Positions 1 through 9,182 of a DNA stretch of 64,000 nt are shown here, one piece after another (position 1 is the stretch's first letter; every line of letters begins with the position of its first letter). The notes beneath the pieces are model-generated. The model saw only the letters and a list, made by a program, of their open reading frames with translations, was not told the origin of the DNA and made no database searches. The stretch covers positions 351,085 through 415,084 of the forward strand of contig JAAFIP010000002.1 of assembly GCA_013297865.1 (NCBI GenBank), in the 5' to 3' direction. The stretch is from Polaromonas sp. (GTDB lineage Bacteria; Pseudomonadota; Gammaproteobacteria; Burkholderiales; Burkholderiaceae_C). A program made the translations under genes and the position numbers.

Positions 1-699
1 ATGGCCATGGATCATGTGCTGCGCCTGGGCGGCATCCATCCAGTTGCGGGTGTGCGCAGCATCCAGGTCTACCCACGGCTCGCCTTGCTGTTTGCGCGCT
101 TCGCTGTGCGCGCGCATCTCGCGCGCCATGCGCTGGCGCTCAGCCAGAGGGCGGGCAAAAAACTCGCTTTGCCAGGCAGCATTGCGCACCTGGGCGCGAA
201 ACGCCTGGTACTCCACATCGCCCGTGCACAGCGCGTCGCCATGGCTGAGCAGGAAACGCTGCTGGCCAAAGACCAGCACCGTCGGGTCGGGCAGGCCCTG
301 CATGCCACAGGCCTTGAGCATGGCCGGGCCCAGCAGGAAATCCCGGTTGCCGTGCATGAAATACAGCGCCTTGCTTTGTGCGCTGTGGTGCAGCACGCGG
401 CGGCAGCGGTCTTCAAAGGCCAGGCCTTCGTGGCGTGCCAGCAGGTTGGAGTGCGGGTCTTGGCCCAGCACATCATCGCCCACCCACACTTCAAACAAAT
501 CGCCCAGGATAAACACGGCATCTGCAGGCGTGCTTTGCAGATACTGCCGCCAGGCTAAAAAGCTGGCAGGCTGGCTCTCATGCAGATGCACATCGGAGAT
601 GAAATCCACGGTGTGCCATGCGCTGGGCGCACTCATCTCATGCAGCGGGGCACTCAGGCCAGCGGCGGCAGTCGGTGATGGTGGAGTGGGCTTAGGCAT
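1..699 (-). CDS. lpxH: UDP-2,3-diacylglucosamine diphosphatase LpxH (3' end cut off by window)
   Basis: This metallophosphoesterase hydrolyses UDP-2,3-diacylglucosamine to lipid X in lipid A synthesis, at the inner membrane. The reading frame is open from the ATG at 699 to the window edge (233 codons). It carries the family blocks in order: DVHL, GDLFEVWVGDD, HGNRDF and SHGD, and it ends at the window edge inside the last block (HGH). About 20-30 residues are missing. An alternative ATG at 636 would remove a 21-residue proline-rich N-terminus and put the metal-binding DVHL about 13 residues from the start, as is usual in the family. Neither start has a clear Shine-Dalgarno. It lies 55 bp downstream of ppiB on the same strand. 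Confidence 0.88.
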   Translation of the reverse strand, partial: MPKPTPPSPTAAAGLSAPLHEMSAPSAWHTVDFISDVHLHESQPASFLAWRQYLQSTPADAVFILGDLFEVWVGDDVLGQDPHSNLLARHEGLAFEDRCRRVLHHSAQSKALYFMHGNRDFLLGPAMLKACGMQGLPDPTVLVFGQQRFLLSHGDALCTGDVEYQAFRAQVRNAAWQSEFFARPLAERQRMAREMRAHSEARKQQGEPWVDLDAAHTRNWMDAAQAQHMIHGH

Positions 700-754
700 G
701 CGTTGTGCGGGATATCTAATGGATGGCCCGCCTGCTGCGCCCGCAAGGCTGCGC

Positions 755-1261
755 CTACAGGGCGACCGCCTTGGTCAGCACCACATCGTCCGCAGGCACG
801 TCATCATGAAAGCCTTTGCGGGTGGTCTTGACCGCGCGGATAGCGTCTACCACATCGGTGCCGGAGACGACTTTGCCAAACACGGCATAGCCCCAGCCCT
901 GGCGGCTGGGCGCGGTGTGGTTGAGAAAGTCGTTGTCGGCCACGTTGATGAAGAACTGGGCGGTGGCCGAGTGCGGCTCCTGCGTGCGTGCCATGGCCAC
1001 GGTGTATTTGTTGTTCTTCAGGCCATTGTTGGCTTCGTTGTCGATAGCGGCGTCTACCGGCTTTTGGGTCATGCCTGGCTCAAAGCCGCCGCCTTGCACC
1101 ATGAAGCCGTCGATCACGCGATGGAACACGGTGTTGTTGTAATGGCCTTTGGCCACATAGGCCATGAAGTTCGCCACCGATTTGGGGGCTTTGTCAGCAT
1201 CGAGTTCGAGGGTGACGGTGCCGTGGCCGGCGATATGGAGTTCGACTTGGGGATTTGCCAT
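755..1261 (-). CDS. ppiB: Cytoplasmic peptidyl-prolyl cis-trans isomerase B (cyclophilin)
   Basis: This is a cyclophilin-type proline isomerase of 168 residues, the usual length for cytoplasmic PpiB. It has no signal peptide. The catalytic block [14 protein letters not shown] with its active-site Arg and the QFFIN block are both present. It starts 6 bp after the stop of a second, secreted cyclophilin on the same strand, so the two are almost certainly co-transcribed and probably arose by duplication. Confidence 0.95.
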   Translation of the reverse strand: MANPQVELHIAGHGTVTLELDADKAPKSVANFMAYVAKGHYNNTVFHRVIDGFMVQGGGFEPGMTQKPVDAAIDNEANNGLKNNKYTVAMARTQEPHSATAQFFINVADNDFLNHTAPSRQGWGYAVFGKVVSGTDVVDAIRAVKTTRKGFHDDVPADDVVLTKAVAL

Positions 1262-1267
1262 GATGGT

Positions 1268-1963
1268 TTATTTCACGAGGGTTGCAGAAACGATGCTGAC
1301 GGGTGTTTTGGGCACATCGGTGGGGAAAGGACCGCCAGCGCCTGTGGGCACTGCTTTGATTTTTTCCACCACGTCCATGCCGGAGACCACTTTGCCAAAT
1401 ACAGTGTAGCCCCACAGCTGGGAGGCGCCCAGCAGGTTGGCGCGCGGGACGTTTTCGTAGGTACGGCCCTGGTAGGTGAATTTGGCTACCGGGTCGCCAT
1501 CAGGGATCAGCACCGGGTCCAGAAAAGCGTTGTCCACGACGTTGATGAAAAACTGGCTGCTGGCAGACTGCGGGTCGTTGGTGCGCGCCATGGCCAGTGT
1601 GCCCACGGTGTTCTTCAGGCCCTTGGCCAGGGCCTCGCGGCCTTCGTGCGCAATATTGGCGCGGGTTTTCTTCTGCACATAGCTGGCATCGAAACCGCCG
1701 CCCTGCACCATGAAGGTACCGATGACGCGGTGAAAAATGGTGCCGTCGTAATGCTTGTCCTTGACGTACTGCAAAAAGTTTTCCACGGTCTTGGGGGCTT
1801 TGTCAGGGTACAGCTCGACCACGATGTCACCCATTGACGTGGTAATTTTTACCTTGGGCGCAGGGGTGGTCTGTGCCAGTGCGCCAGGTGCTACAGAAAA
1901 AATAGCTGCCTGCGCGAGCAAAACGAGCGCTGCGCGACGAAGTTGCATAAAACGGTAAGCCAT
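1268..1963 (-). CDS. Secreted cyclophilin-type peptidyl-prolyl isomerase
   Basis: This 231-residue cyclophilin has an N-terminal signal peptide (hydrophobic run at about 10-30 ending in ALAQ), so it should act in the periplasm on exported proteins. The core carries FHRVIGTFMVQGGG and QFFIN. Compared with its neighbour PpiB it has an insertion of about 20 residues in the middle. Its ATG overlaps the stop of the upstream L,D-transpeptidase by one base (TGATG), which implies translational coupling. The DNA encoding the signal peptide (1890-1918) resembles the 3' half of the dispersed repeat described elsewhere in this annotation. Confidence 0.93.
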   Translation of the reverse strand: MAYRFMQLRRAALVLLAQAAIFSVAPGALAQTTPAPKVKITTSMGDIVVELYPDKAPKTVENFLQYVKDKHYDGTIFHRVIGTFMVQGGGFDASYVQKKTRANIAHEGREALAKGLKNTVGTLAMARTNDPQSASSQFFINVVDNAFLDPVLIPDGDPVAKFTYQGRTYENVPRANLLGASQLWGYTVFGKVVSGMDVVEKIKAVPTGAGGPFPTDVPKTPVSIVSATLVK

Positions 1964-3201
1964 CAGCCTATCACTCCTTCAAAAAAGATTTTCCACTGGT
2001 TCTGGGTGGCAGGTGATCGCAGCCAGTATTGCCGTTTGGTGCTGCCGGTGGTGTAGCCCGCACGCACTTCTGAATAGGTCACCACCATCGTAGCATTTTG
2101 GGCGCTCTCGGGAGAATACAGGATGGATTGGTCCTTGATCTGCGCGGGTTTGCCTCTGGCTTGGCCGATCTCGTTTTTTACAACCCCTGTCCAGTCGCCC
2201 AGGGTTTTGCCGTAGCTGTTGAAGTCAGCCGTGTAAAACGCCATGGTGCGCGTGAGATCGCCACTGGATTTGGTGCTGCGCCATTGCTCCCAGACGTTTT
2301 CAAACGCCTTGGCATCGGGCACGGATTTGGCAGGGTCCACCCACTGCAGGCTCGGCGCGATGACGACCGGGGTGGTGCGGATCTGTACGGTGGCCAGGAT
2401 GCGCTGCAGGTCGGGGTTGGACACGGCCACGCAACCATCGGTGGCCTTCGGCGCGCGGGCAAACTGGTTGCTCGGCACGCCGTGCAGCCAGATGCCACTG
2501 CCGGTTTTGCCGCGCCGCAGGTCATAGGGGTTGGGGTAGTTGATGGGCAGCGCTCCTGCGCCGTACAGGTCCTTGAGGGCGTTGGGGTCAAGCGTGTTGG
2601 TGATGAAATACACGCCCAGCGGTGTGCGCAGGTCGCCCTCGACCGACTTGTCGATGCCCAGCTTGCCAACCGACATGTAAAAGTCAGCAATCAGGCGCAG
2701 GCCATTGGCTTCGTTTTCAAACAGGTACAGGCGTGCGCGCGACGGGTCTACGGCAATAGCGTGCCGGTTGCGCGGTGACAGCTTGACAAACTGGCTGGGC
2801 ACCATGCCCACGGGCGGGCGCTCGCGCAGGGCCTTGATGCGCAGCAGCGACTCTTCGCGCAGCTCGGCCAGGGTGCCGGGGGCGGCGGCCCGCACCGTGG
2901 CTTCGGGCATGTCGCCCATGGCTTTGAGCGGGCGGGTCTGGGCCATCAGCAGATCGCCGTGCACCAGCTGGGCCAAGGCGAAATGGGGGTAGTCCTTGAC
3001 CAGCTGATCCGCCAGCTTGAGGGCTTCGCGCGTTTGCGCCAGGCCGATGCGCTGGTAGATCTGGATCAGGCGCGCCTCGGCGTCGTAGCCCTTGGCGGGG
3101 GCTGCGGCGCTCTTGGAGCGAAGAGGTTTTTTGGCTGCAACAGCAGGCGTACACAACAGTGCGCTTACCCACAGCGCAACACACAAATGGCGCAACAACA
3201 T
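1963..3201 (-). CDS. L,D-transpeptidase (YkuD fold, YafK/ErfK type) with C-terminal NTF2-like domain
   Basis: This is a periplasmic peptidoglycan enzyme of 412 residues. A signal peptide covers residues 1-23, a helical N-terminal region about 38-130, and the YkuD catalytic domain about 145-282. The active-site block has His240 in LHGVPS and Cys257 in TDGCVAVSNPD, matching the family pattern in which Cys is the nucleophile. Residues about 298-412 look like an NTF2/SnoaL-like fold. Related proteins either cross-link peptidoglycan or cleave lipoprotein links, and the sequence does not say which. The next gene upstream ends in a similar NTF2-like domain, which suggests a shared ligand or partner. 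Confidence 0.88.
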   Translation of the reverse strand: MLLRHLCVALWVSALLCTPAVAAKKPLRSKSAAAPAKGYDAEARLIQIYQRIGLAQTREALKLADQLVKDYPHFALAQLVHGDLLMAQTRPLKAMGDMPEATVRAAAPGTLAELREESLLRIKALRERPPVGMVPSQFVKLSPRNRHAIAVDPSRARLYLFENEANGLRLIADFYMSVGKLGIDKSVEGDLRTPLGVYFITNTLDPNALKDLYGAGALPINYPNPYDLRRGKTGSGIWLHGVPSNQFARAPKATDGCVAVSNPDLQRILATVQIRTTPVVIAPSLQWVDPAKSVPDAKAFENVWEQWRSTKSSGDLTRTMAFYTADFNSYGKTLGDWTGVVKNEIGQARGKPAQIKDQSILYSPESAQNATMVVTYSEVRAGYTTGSTKRQYWLRSPATQNQWKIFFEGVIG

Positions 3202-3270
3202 GGGGCTTTAAATCAACAGTAGCACATTCAATACCAACACACCCAGAACATTCAACAGCATGCGGATGGC

Positions 3271-4338
3271 TTAACCGCCGCTGGTCTCTTTGACAATGAC
3301 CCAGCGATCACCGGCCTTGACCAGGTTCAGGGTTTTGCTGCTGGTGACGGAAAGAGCGTCAGCATCATAGTCCTGCTTGAAACGCGCCTTGGCCGTGTTG
3401 CCAGACACGCTGATGGCGATGTTGGAGAGCTTCACGCTGATCTTGCTTTTGCCCAGTATGCGCTTTTTACGCTCTTCTTCCCAGTTTTTGCGGCCGCCAG
3501 GCGCGTCGAAGTCCTTGCCGTAGGCGTTGAAGTAATCGCCCGTGTTTTTGGCGCTCCAGGCAGCAGCCCAGTTTTGTACCGCAGCAGTGATTTCCTGCTC
3601 GGCGTTGCCGCTGCTGGCAGGGGCGGGGGCTGGCGTGGCGGCAGGCGCGGCAGCGGCTGGGGCCGCAACAGGCGGCTTGGCTGCGGGGGCGGCTGCTACC
3701 GGCGCAGGCGCTGGTGTGGCTGGCGCTGCTGCAGGGGCAGGGGGTTTGGCAGCAGGCGCAGGGGCTGGAGCTGCAGGCGCAGCCGCTACGGCAACCGGGC
3801 GGCCTTTGGGGGTGAACAGGTCGCGGATCAGGCCCAGCTTGGGCTGCACGCCGGTGTTGGTGTTGTCCAGCTGCAGGGCCTTGCTGTAGGCTTGGCTGGC
3901 CAGCTTGGCGTAGACGTCGCCCAGATTTTCGTGGGCCGTGGCGTAGCTGGGGTTGGTGCGGATGGCCATCTCCAGGGCGGCGCGGGCTTTGTCAAACTGG
4001 CTTTGGCCGGCGTAGAGCACGGCCAGGTTGTTGTAGGGCTCGGGCAGCTCGGGGTAGTCTTCGGTGAGTTTGGTGAAGGTGCTGATGGCGTCGTTGGGCT
4101 TGCCCTGCTCGGTCTGGATCACGCCTTTGAGAAAGCGCATTTGCGGGTCACGCGGCTTGGTGGCCAGAAACTGGTCGACTTTGGTGGTCGCTTCGGCCAA
4201 CTGGCCCGCGCGCAGCAGGCGGTTGACGTCGGCGTAATCGTCGGCATAGGCGGCAGTGGCGGCCAGCAAGCCGAAAGCTAAACAAGCGCTGGCAACAGGC
4301 TTGACCAGAAACGACATCATGGGCTGAACAGACAACAT
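3271..4338 (-). CDS. Secreted TPR protein with Ala/Pro linker and C-terminal NTF2-like domain
   Basis: The protein has 355 residues: a signal peptide ending in AYADD near residue 33, tetratricopeptide repeats at about 34-165, a low-complexity Ala/Pro linker at about 182-242, and an NTF2-like domain at about 246-355. The start at 4338 is supported by AAAGAGG five bases upstream. It lies 69 bp upstream of the L,D-transpeptidase on the same strand. The C-terminal domain resembles that of the transpeptidase. I infer a periplasmic scaffold working with that enzyme on the cell wall. No catalytic motif is visible. Confidence 0.8.
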   Translation of the reverse strand: MLSVQPMMSFLVKPVASACLAFGLLAATAAYADDYADVNRLLRAGQLAEATTKVDQFLATKPRDPQMRFLKGVIQTEQGKPNDAISTFTKLTEDYPELPEPYNNLAVLYAGQSQFDKARAALEMAIRTNPSYATAHENLGDVYAKLASQAYSKALQLDNTNTGVQPKLGLIRDLFTPKGRPVAVAAAPAAPAPAPAAKPPAPAAAPATPAPAPVAAAPAAKPPVAAPAAAAPAATPAPAPASSGNAEQEITAAVQNWAAAWSAKNTGDYFNAYGKDFDAPGGRKNWEEERKKRILGKSKISVKLSNIAISVSGNTAKARFKQDYDADALSVTSSKTLNLVKAGDRWVIVKETSGG

Positions 4339-4512
4339 AGAACCTCTTTAAACGGAGCAGGAAATGGCCACCATGGCAAGCCCAAGCATTGGGCCGTATA
4401 CTGCTCACATTGTAGCGGCTGCCAGCGGTATTAACGCGAAATTAGTACAAGCGGGCAGCCCTCGCTAGCCCACGCTTCTGCCCGCCCCACATTTCTAGCC
4501 CCGTTTTTCTTC

Positions 4513-5901
4513 ATGAGCCTCCGTATCTATAACACGCTGTCGCGTGCGCTGGAAGATTTTTCCCCTCTCGTTGCTGGCCAGGTCCGCATGTATGTGTGCG
4601 GCATGACGATCTATGACCTGTGCCATGTAGGCCATGCCCGCATGATGATGGCGTTTGACACGGTGCAGCGATGGCTGGCCGCCAGTGGCTACCAGGTGAT
4701 TTTTGTGCGCAACATCACCGACATTGACGACAAGATCATCAAGCGCGCGGTGGAGCGCGGCATCAGCCTGCGCGAACTGACCGACGAGATGATCGCCGCC
4801 ATGCACCGCGATCTGGGTGCCCTGGGCCTGCAGCGGCCCACCCATGAGCCGCGCGCCACCGAGTATGTGCCGCAGATGACCGCCATGATCTCGCGCCTGA
4901 TTGACAAAGGCCTGGCTTACCAGGCCAAGAGCGGTGAAGACGCGGGGGATGTGAACTTTGCAGTGCGCAAGATGCCCGGCTACGGCAAGCTCAGCGGTAA
5001 ATCGCTGGACCAACTGCGCGCTGGCGAGCGCGTGGCGGTGCTGGACGGCAAGGACGATCCGCTGGATTTTGTGCTGTGGAAAGCGGCCAAGCCCAGCGAG
5101 CCGCAAGACGCCCGCTACGCTTCGCCTTTTGGCGAAGGCCGCCCTGGCTGGCACATCGAATGCTCGGCCATGAGCTGCGCCCTGCTGGGTGAGACCTTCG
5201 ATATCCACGGCGGCGGGGCAGATCTGCAGTTCCCCCACCACGAAAACGAGATCGCCCAAAGCGAGGGCGCCAATGGCCAGCCTTTGGCCAAATACTGGCT
5301 GCACAACGGCTTTCTGAACGTCGACGGCGAGAAGATGAGCAAGTCGCTGGGCAACTTCTTCACCATTCAGGATGTGCTCAAAAGCTATGATGGCGAGACC
5401 ATCCGTTTTTTCATGGTGCGGGTGCATTACCGCCGCCCGTTCAACTTCAGCGACGCCGGGCTGGACGACGCCAGCCTGGGCCTCAAGCGCCTGTATACCG
5501 CGCTGGATCTGGTGCAGCCAGCCGATGTAGCTCTGGACTGGAGCCGCCCACACTCCAGTCAGTTCAAAGCAGCCATGGACAACGACTTTGGCACGCCGGA
5601 TGCCGTGGCCGTTCTGTTCGATCTGGCCGCCGAGGTCAACCGCAGCAGGTCGGCGGAACTGGCTGGCGAGCTCAAGGCCCTGGGCGGCGTGCTGGGTATT
5701 TTGCAAAACGACCCCAAGGCGTTTTTGCAGGCTGGCGCGGGCCTGGGCGACGCGGCCATCCAGGCACTGATTGCCGAACGCGCTGCGGCCAAAGCCAGCA
5801 AAGACTTTGCCCGCGCTGACCAGATCCGCAAAGACCTGGCCGCCCAGGGCATTGTGCTCAAAGACTCACCTGCAGGAACCACTTGGGAAGTACAAAAGTG
5901 A
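4513..5901 (+). CDS. cysS: Cysteinyl-tRNA synthetase
   Basis: This class I aminoacyl-tRNA synthetase of 462 residues charges tRNA-Cys. The HIGH-type signature is HVGHAR near residue 36, inside [15 protein letters not shown]. The zinc ligands include the Cys of that block and the HIECSAM region. KMSKS occurs near residue 276. Length and motif order are typical. It is transcribed divergently from the TPR gene across a 174 bp gap. Confidence 0.97.
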   Translation: MSLRIYNTLSRALEDFSPLVAGQVRMYVCGMTIYDLCHVGHARMMMAFDTVQRWLAASGYQVIFVRNITDIDDKIIKRAVERGISLRELTDEMIAAMHRDLGALGLQRPTHEPRATEYVPQMTAMISRLIDKGLAYQAKSGEDAGDVNFAVRKMPGYGKLSGKSLDQLRAGERVAVLDGKDDPLDFVLWKAAKPSEPQDARYASPFGEGRPGWHIECSAMSCALLGETFDIHGGGADLQFPHHENEIAQSEGANGQPLAKYWLHNGFLNVDGEKMSKSLGNFFTIQDVLKSYDGETIRFFMVRVHYRRPFNFSDAGLDDASLGLKRLYTALDLVQPADVALDWSRPHSSQFKAAMDNDFGTPDAVAVLFDLAAEVNRSRSAELAGELKALGGVLGILQNDPKAFLQAGAGLGDAAIQALIAERAAAKASKDFARADQIRKDLAAQGIVLKDSPAGTTWEVQK

Positions 5902-5930
5902 ATTCTGCCATGCGTTTTAAATATGTTTTA

Positions 5931-5980
5931 TGGCTGCAGCCCAATAGAATATCGCGGGAGCAGCTATGAAAAAGATAGTA
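5931..5980 (+). repeat. Dispersed ~50 bp structured repeat, copy A (supplies a start codon)
   Basis: One of nine copies in this window. The layout is a 5' mini-palindrome (GGCTGCAGCC), a core CCAATAGAATATCGCGGGAG followed by CA, and a 3' mini-hairpin GCTAT-N7-ATAG. In this copy GGGAG (5956-5960) and the ATG at 5966, both within the element, serve as the ribosome-binding site and start codon of the glycosylase gene downstream. Confidence 0.9.
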
Positions 5981-6607
5981 GACGCTGCGCAGTCACCTGA
6001 TTACTGGGACGAGGCCTGCAAGCACCTGGTGAAAAAAGACCGGGTCATGAAGCGGCTGATTCCGCAGTTTGGCGAGGCCTGCCTGCAGCGGCGCAGCGAC
6101 CCCTTCATCACCCTTGCACGCTCCATCGTGGGCCAGCAGATCAGCGTGAAAGCGGCGCAAAGCGTGTGGGACAAGTTTGCCAAGCTGAACAAAAAACTCT
6201 CGCCTGCCACGGTGCTCAAGCTCAAGGTAGACGATATGCGCGCGGCAGGCCTGTCGGCGCGCAAGATTGAATACCTGGTGGACTTGGCACTGCACTTTGA
6301 CAGCGGCGCCCTGCATGTCGACAAATGGGATGCCATGGACGATGAGGCGATTGTGACCGAGCTGGTGGCTATCCGCGGCATTGGCCGCTGGACCGCCGAG
6401 ATGTTTTTGATCTTCCACATGGTGCGGCCCAATGTGCTGCCGCTGGACGATGTGGGCCTGATCAATGGCATCAGCCACAACTATTTCTCCGGTGAAGCCG
6501 TCAGCCGCAGCGAGATCCGCGAAGTGGCCGCGGCCTGGGCGCCATACTGCAGCGTGGCCACCTGGTATCTGTGGCGCTCACTCGACACCTTGCCCGACAA
6601 GCCGTAA
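5966..6607 (+). CDS. DNA-3-methyladenine glycosylase (HhH-GPD superfamily, AlkA type)
   Basis: This 213-residue base-excision repair enzyme removes alkylated purines. The helix-hairpin-helix lies in the block IRGIGRWTAEMF (about residues 131-142), and the catalytic Asp in PLDDVGL some 20 residues later. There is no C-terminal iron-sulfur cluster, as expected for the AlkA branch. The ATG and its GGGAG lie inside repeat copy A, so the first five residues (MKKIV) are encoded by the repeat and family similarity should begin only after them. An ancestral start may have been lost or replaced by the insertion. It stands 64 bp after cysS. Confidence 0.9.
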   Translation: MKKIVDAAQSPDYWDEACKHLVKKDRVMKRLIPQFGEACLQRRSDPFITLARSIVGQQISVKAAQSVWDKFAKLNKKLSPATVLKLKVDDMRAAGLSARKIEYLVDLALHFDSGALHVDKWDAMDDEAIVTELVAIRGIGRWTAEMFLIFHMVRPNVLPLDDVGLINGISHNYFSGEAVSRSEIREVAAAWAPYCSVATWYLWRSLDTLPDKP

Positions 6608-6737
6608 TCTGTGGTCTATCGACTTAACAGGTACTCAAAACAGGGTTTTTCGGGTGCAAAGAACGCCATTTGTCAAGCCCCCCAAAACAGGCAAACGGGT
6701 TTAAACTCCGCTCGTTGTACATCTCAAGGAGCCAACT

Positions 6738-7715
6738 TTGGCCAAAAAAGTATTCCTCGATTTTGAATCACCGATCGCCGAACTGGAAACCAAAATCGAC
6801 GAACTGCGCTACGTGCAAACCGAGAGCGCGGTCGACATCAGCGAAGAGATAGACCAGCTGGCCAAAAAGAGCCTGCAGCTGACCAAAGACATCTACAGCG
6901 ACCTCACGCCCTGGCAGATTACCAAGATCGCGCGCCACGCCGAGCGCCCCTACACGCTGGACTACATCAAGGAATGCTTTACCGATTTTGTCGAGATGCA
7001 CGGTGACCGCCACTTTGCCGATGACCAGAGCATTGTGGGCGGTCTGGCCCGCTTCAACGGCCACGCCTGCATGGTACTGGGCCACCAGAAAGGCCGCGAC
7101 ACCAAGGAGCGCGCCGTGCGCAACTTTGGCATGAGCCGCCCCGAGGGCTACCGCAAGGCCCTGCGCCTGATGAAGACAGCCGAGAAGTTCCACCTGCCAG
7201 TGTTTACCTTTGTCGACACGCCCGGTGCCTTTCCCGGCATGGACGCCGAAGAGCGCGGCCAGTCCGAGGCCATTGGCCGCAATATTTTTGAGATGGCGCA
7301 GCTGGAAGTGCCGATCATCACCACCATCATCGGCGAGGGCGGCTCAGGCGGCGCGCTGGCCATCAGCGTGGCCGACCAGGTGCTGATGCTGCAATACTCG
7401 ATTTACAGCGTGATCAGCCCCGAGGGCTGCGCGTCCATTTTGTGGAAAACCAGCGACAAAGCCCAAGACGCCGCCGAGCAGCTGGGCATCACCGCCCACC
7501 GCCTCAAGGCCCTGGGTTTGATCGACAAAATCGTCAACGAACCCGTGGGTGGCGCGCACCGCGACCACAAGCAGATGGCCGCTTTCCTCAAGCGCGGCCT
7601 GAACGACGCCTACCGCCAGGTGGCCGATCTTAAGGTCAAGGAACTGCTGGACAAGCGCTACGACAAGCTGCAAAGCTTTGGGCGCTTCACTGACACCAAG
7701 GCAGACAGTAAATAG
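6738..7715 (+). CDS. accA: Acetyl-CoA carboxylase carboxyltransferase subunit alpha
   Basis: AccA (325 residues) pairs with AccD to transfer carboxyl from biotin to acetyl-CoA, the first step of fatty acid synthesis. The crotonase-fold core contains the blocks [26 protein letters not shown] and [10 protein letters not shown]. The start is a TTG preceded by AAGGA with a 7-base spacing. Length is normal. Confidence 0.97.
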   Translation: MAKKVFLDFESPIAELETKIDELRYVQTESAVDISEEIDQLAKKSLQLTKDIYSDLTPWQITKIARHAERPYTLDYIKECFTDFVEMHGDRHFADDQSIVGGLARFNGHACMVLGHQKGRDTKERAVRNFGMSRPEGYRKALRLMKTAEKFHLPVFTFVDTPGAFPGMDAEERGQSEAIGRNIFEMAQLEVPIITTIIGEGGSGGALAISVADQVLMLQYSIYSVISPEGCASILWKTSDKAQDAAEQLGITAHRLKALGLIDKIVNEPVGGAHRDHKQMAAFLKRGLNDAYRQVADLKVKELLDKRYDKLQSFGRFTDTKADSK

Positions 7716-7781
7716 GGTGCTGCGCACATTGCGCTGTGGGTCGATCAGCGCAAGCGATGGCGTGTGCAGGCTGCCCTGCGC

Positions 7782-8273
7782 TCAGGACAGATAGCGTTTT
7801 TGCACCTTGGCAAACACGGGGCCCCACACCGGGTGGGGCCGTTCGCTGGAGCTGAGCTTGAACTTGCGGTCCACGTTGAAAGCCGCTTCAAACGAGCGTT
7901 CACACAGAGCAGTGCGCGCAGTTACGCAATACACAAACGCTTTCGTTTTATGGCCCTTGATCAGATCGGGGGTGTTGGTCAAACCCAACTTGAAGCTCTC
8001 GGCCAGCTTTTTTTCAGCCAAGCCATATTCCCCCATGTCAAACGCCGTAACGCCCTGGCGCAGCGCGGCGGCGCCAGCGGAGGGCCGCTCAAACAGCGGC
8101 GCGCCAGTGCCCGCACTTGGGGCGGTAGATACTGGAGGCGCACTGCCTGTGCTGGGCGCGGGGCTGCCAGGCGGGCTGGGCGCTTTGGGCGATGAACCGC
8201 AGCCTGCCAGCAGCAGCACCAGCATGCCCAGACCGACAGGCAGACTGTGTCTCCAAATCCATTGACGTTTCAT
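7782..8273 (-). CDS. Lipoprotein with TPR-like domain, possibly TssQ family
   Basis: The start at 8273 is chosen because AAGGA lies 9 bases upstream; an ATG further out would add 13 unlikely residues. The 163-residue product has a lipobox (LLLAGC) at about residues 20-25, then a Pro/Ser/Ala linker, then a helical domain (about 70-160) containing GVTAFDMGEYGLAEKKL. The helical domain resembles the TssQ family of type VI secretion-associated lipoproteins. No other type VI gene is present here, so the assignment rests on overall pattern only. It is convergent with accA. Confidence 0.6.
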   Translation of the reverse strand: MKRQWIWRHSLPVGLGMLVLLLAGCGSSPKAPSPPGSPAPSTGSAPPVSTAPSAGTGAPLFERPSAGAAALRQGVTAFDMGEYGLAEKKLAESFKLGLTNTPDLIKGHKTKAFVYCVTARTALCERSFEAAFNVDRKFKLSSSERPHPVWGPVFAKVQKRYLS

Positions 8274-8392
8274 ACCGCGCGATCCTTCGGGCCGCATAGG
8301 GCCTTTGTTCACAACAGATTTTGCAAGCCAGTGCCGCAGGCGCTGTAATAAACCGTAATTCCCGCGCTACCTTGGCTGTACAGTACAGGCCT

Positions 8393-8617
8393 ATGCAACT
8401 TGCCCCCATGCCCACTCCGGTCGCCGTGGCCTACAGCGGCGGCGCGGACTCGACCGCGCTGCTCATGCTGTGCGCCCGGCAGGCCGTACAGAGTCTTGCC
8501 AGCACCGTCAACCCACCGCGTATTGACGCACTGCAGAGCAAACGACCACATTGCTCCAAAATGTCGCACAATAGCTGCTACAGAGACGGTTCGTCTACCA
8601 ACGCACGCCTTTATTGA
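8393..8617 (+). pseudogene. Internally deleted second copy of tilS
   Basis: The first ~30 codons match the start of the intact tilS at 10133: both encode AVAYSGGADSTALLMLCARQ, the PP-loop ATP-binding motif, with few base differences. The sequence then jumps to the equivalent of intact-tilS position ~10890 (NPPRIDAL), so roughly 650 bp of the middle is missing. The junction keeps the frame, and after it the similarity fades into unrelated sequence ending at a stop near 8617. The remnant cannot be a working lysidine synthetase. It may be the original tilS 5' end left behind when DNA was inserted here. Confidence 0.8.
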
Positions 8618-8632
8618 CATAGGGACTTCATC

Positions 8633-8869
8633 ATGGACATGGCTGAATTAACCAAACTGCCCCTTGCGCAACGCCTGGAGGCCATGGAAGTATTGTGGGA
8701 CTCTCTCATCCACGACGCAGCCTACGACCCCAGCCCAGCCTGGCACGCCGACATATTGACCGAGCGCGTGCGCGAGATTGAAGCTGGTAAAACTATGGCC
8801 TGGGACGAAGCCAAAGCCCTGATTTTTGCCAAAGCAGCACAGATCAAGCAGACCCGCTTGCATGCATAA
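8633..8869 (+). CDS. Addiction-module antitoxin (TIGR02574-type)
   Basis: This small 78-residue protein opens with the family pattern LTKLPLAQRLEAMEVLWDSL and continues as an amphipathic helix region typical of the antitoxins paired with RelE/ParE-type toxins. It should bind and neutralise the product of the overlapping downstream gene and repress the operon. The stop (8867-8869) lies inside the toxin reading frame, an 8-base overlap. Confidence 0.85.
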   Translation: MDMAELTKLPLAQRLEAMEVLWDSLIHDAAYDPSPAWHADILTERVREIEAGKTMAWDEAKALIFAKAAQIKQTRLHA

Positions 8870-9182
8870 AGTGCAAATTACCCCTTCAGCAGGGGATGAT
8901 TTGCTGGATGGGTTTTCGTTTTACGAGGCACGCGAAGCAGGAGTAGGTGATTATTTTTTGCAATGCCTGGCATCAGATATTGAATCCTTGGGCCTGTACG
9001 GTGGCATTCATCCCAAGTCGCATCTCGGCCTGTACCGCACATCGTCCAAGCGGTTTCCGTTCTCTATTTACTACCAGTTTGACGGATTGACAGTATTCGT
9101 CGCCGCCATCCTCGACGCAAGGCGCAACCCTAAAGCCATTCGACGAGTGCTGAGTGATAGAGCTGGCGATGAGCTTGTTTAA
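8862..9182 (+). CDS. RelE/ParE-family toxin
   Basis: The toxin has 106 residues from the ATG at 8862, which overlaps the antitoxin stop. The pattern is that of the RelE/ParE fold: N-terminal VQITPSAGDDLLDGFSFYE, central YRTSSKRFPFSIYYQFD and C-terminal ILDARRNPKAI. Members inhibit translation or gyrase; the sequence does not settle which. The pair sits between the two tilS copies, consistent with a mobile or recently acquired segment. Confidence 0.87.
   Translation: MHKVQITPSAGDDLLDGFSFYEAREAGVGDYFLQCLASDIESLGLYGGIHPKSHLGLYRTSSKRFPFSIYYQFDGLTVFVAAILDARRNPKAIRRVLSDRAGDELV

Noticed and set aside
14..1837. Long open frame on the plus strand across the lpxH, ppiB and cyclophilin genes
   Set aside because: It is a shadow of three well-supported minus-strand genes. 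The GC-rich codon bias leaves the opposite frame open, and the translation has no recognisable domain.
4495..5706. 403-codon open frame antisense to cysS
   Set aside because: cysS has all its motifs on the plus strand. The antisense frame has no start context and no family features.
8565..8590. AATAGCTGCTACAG resembling another Comamonadaceae repeat
   Set aside because: Too short, and it lacks the core of the repeat family seen here. It could be chance.
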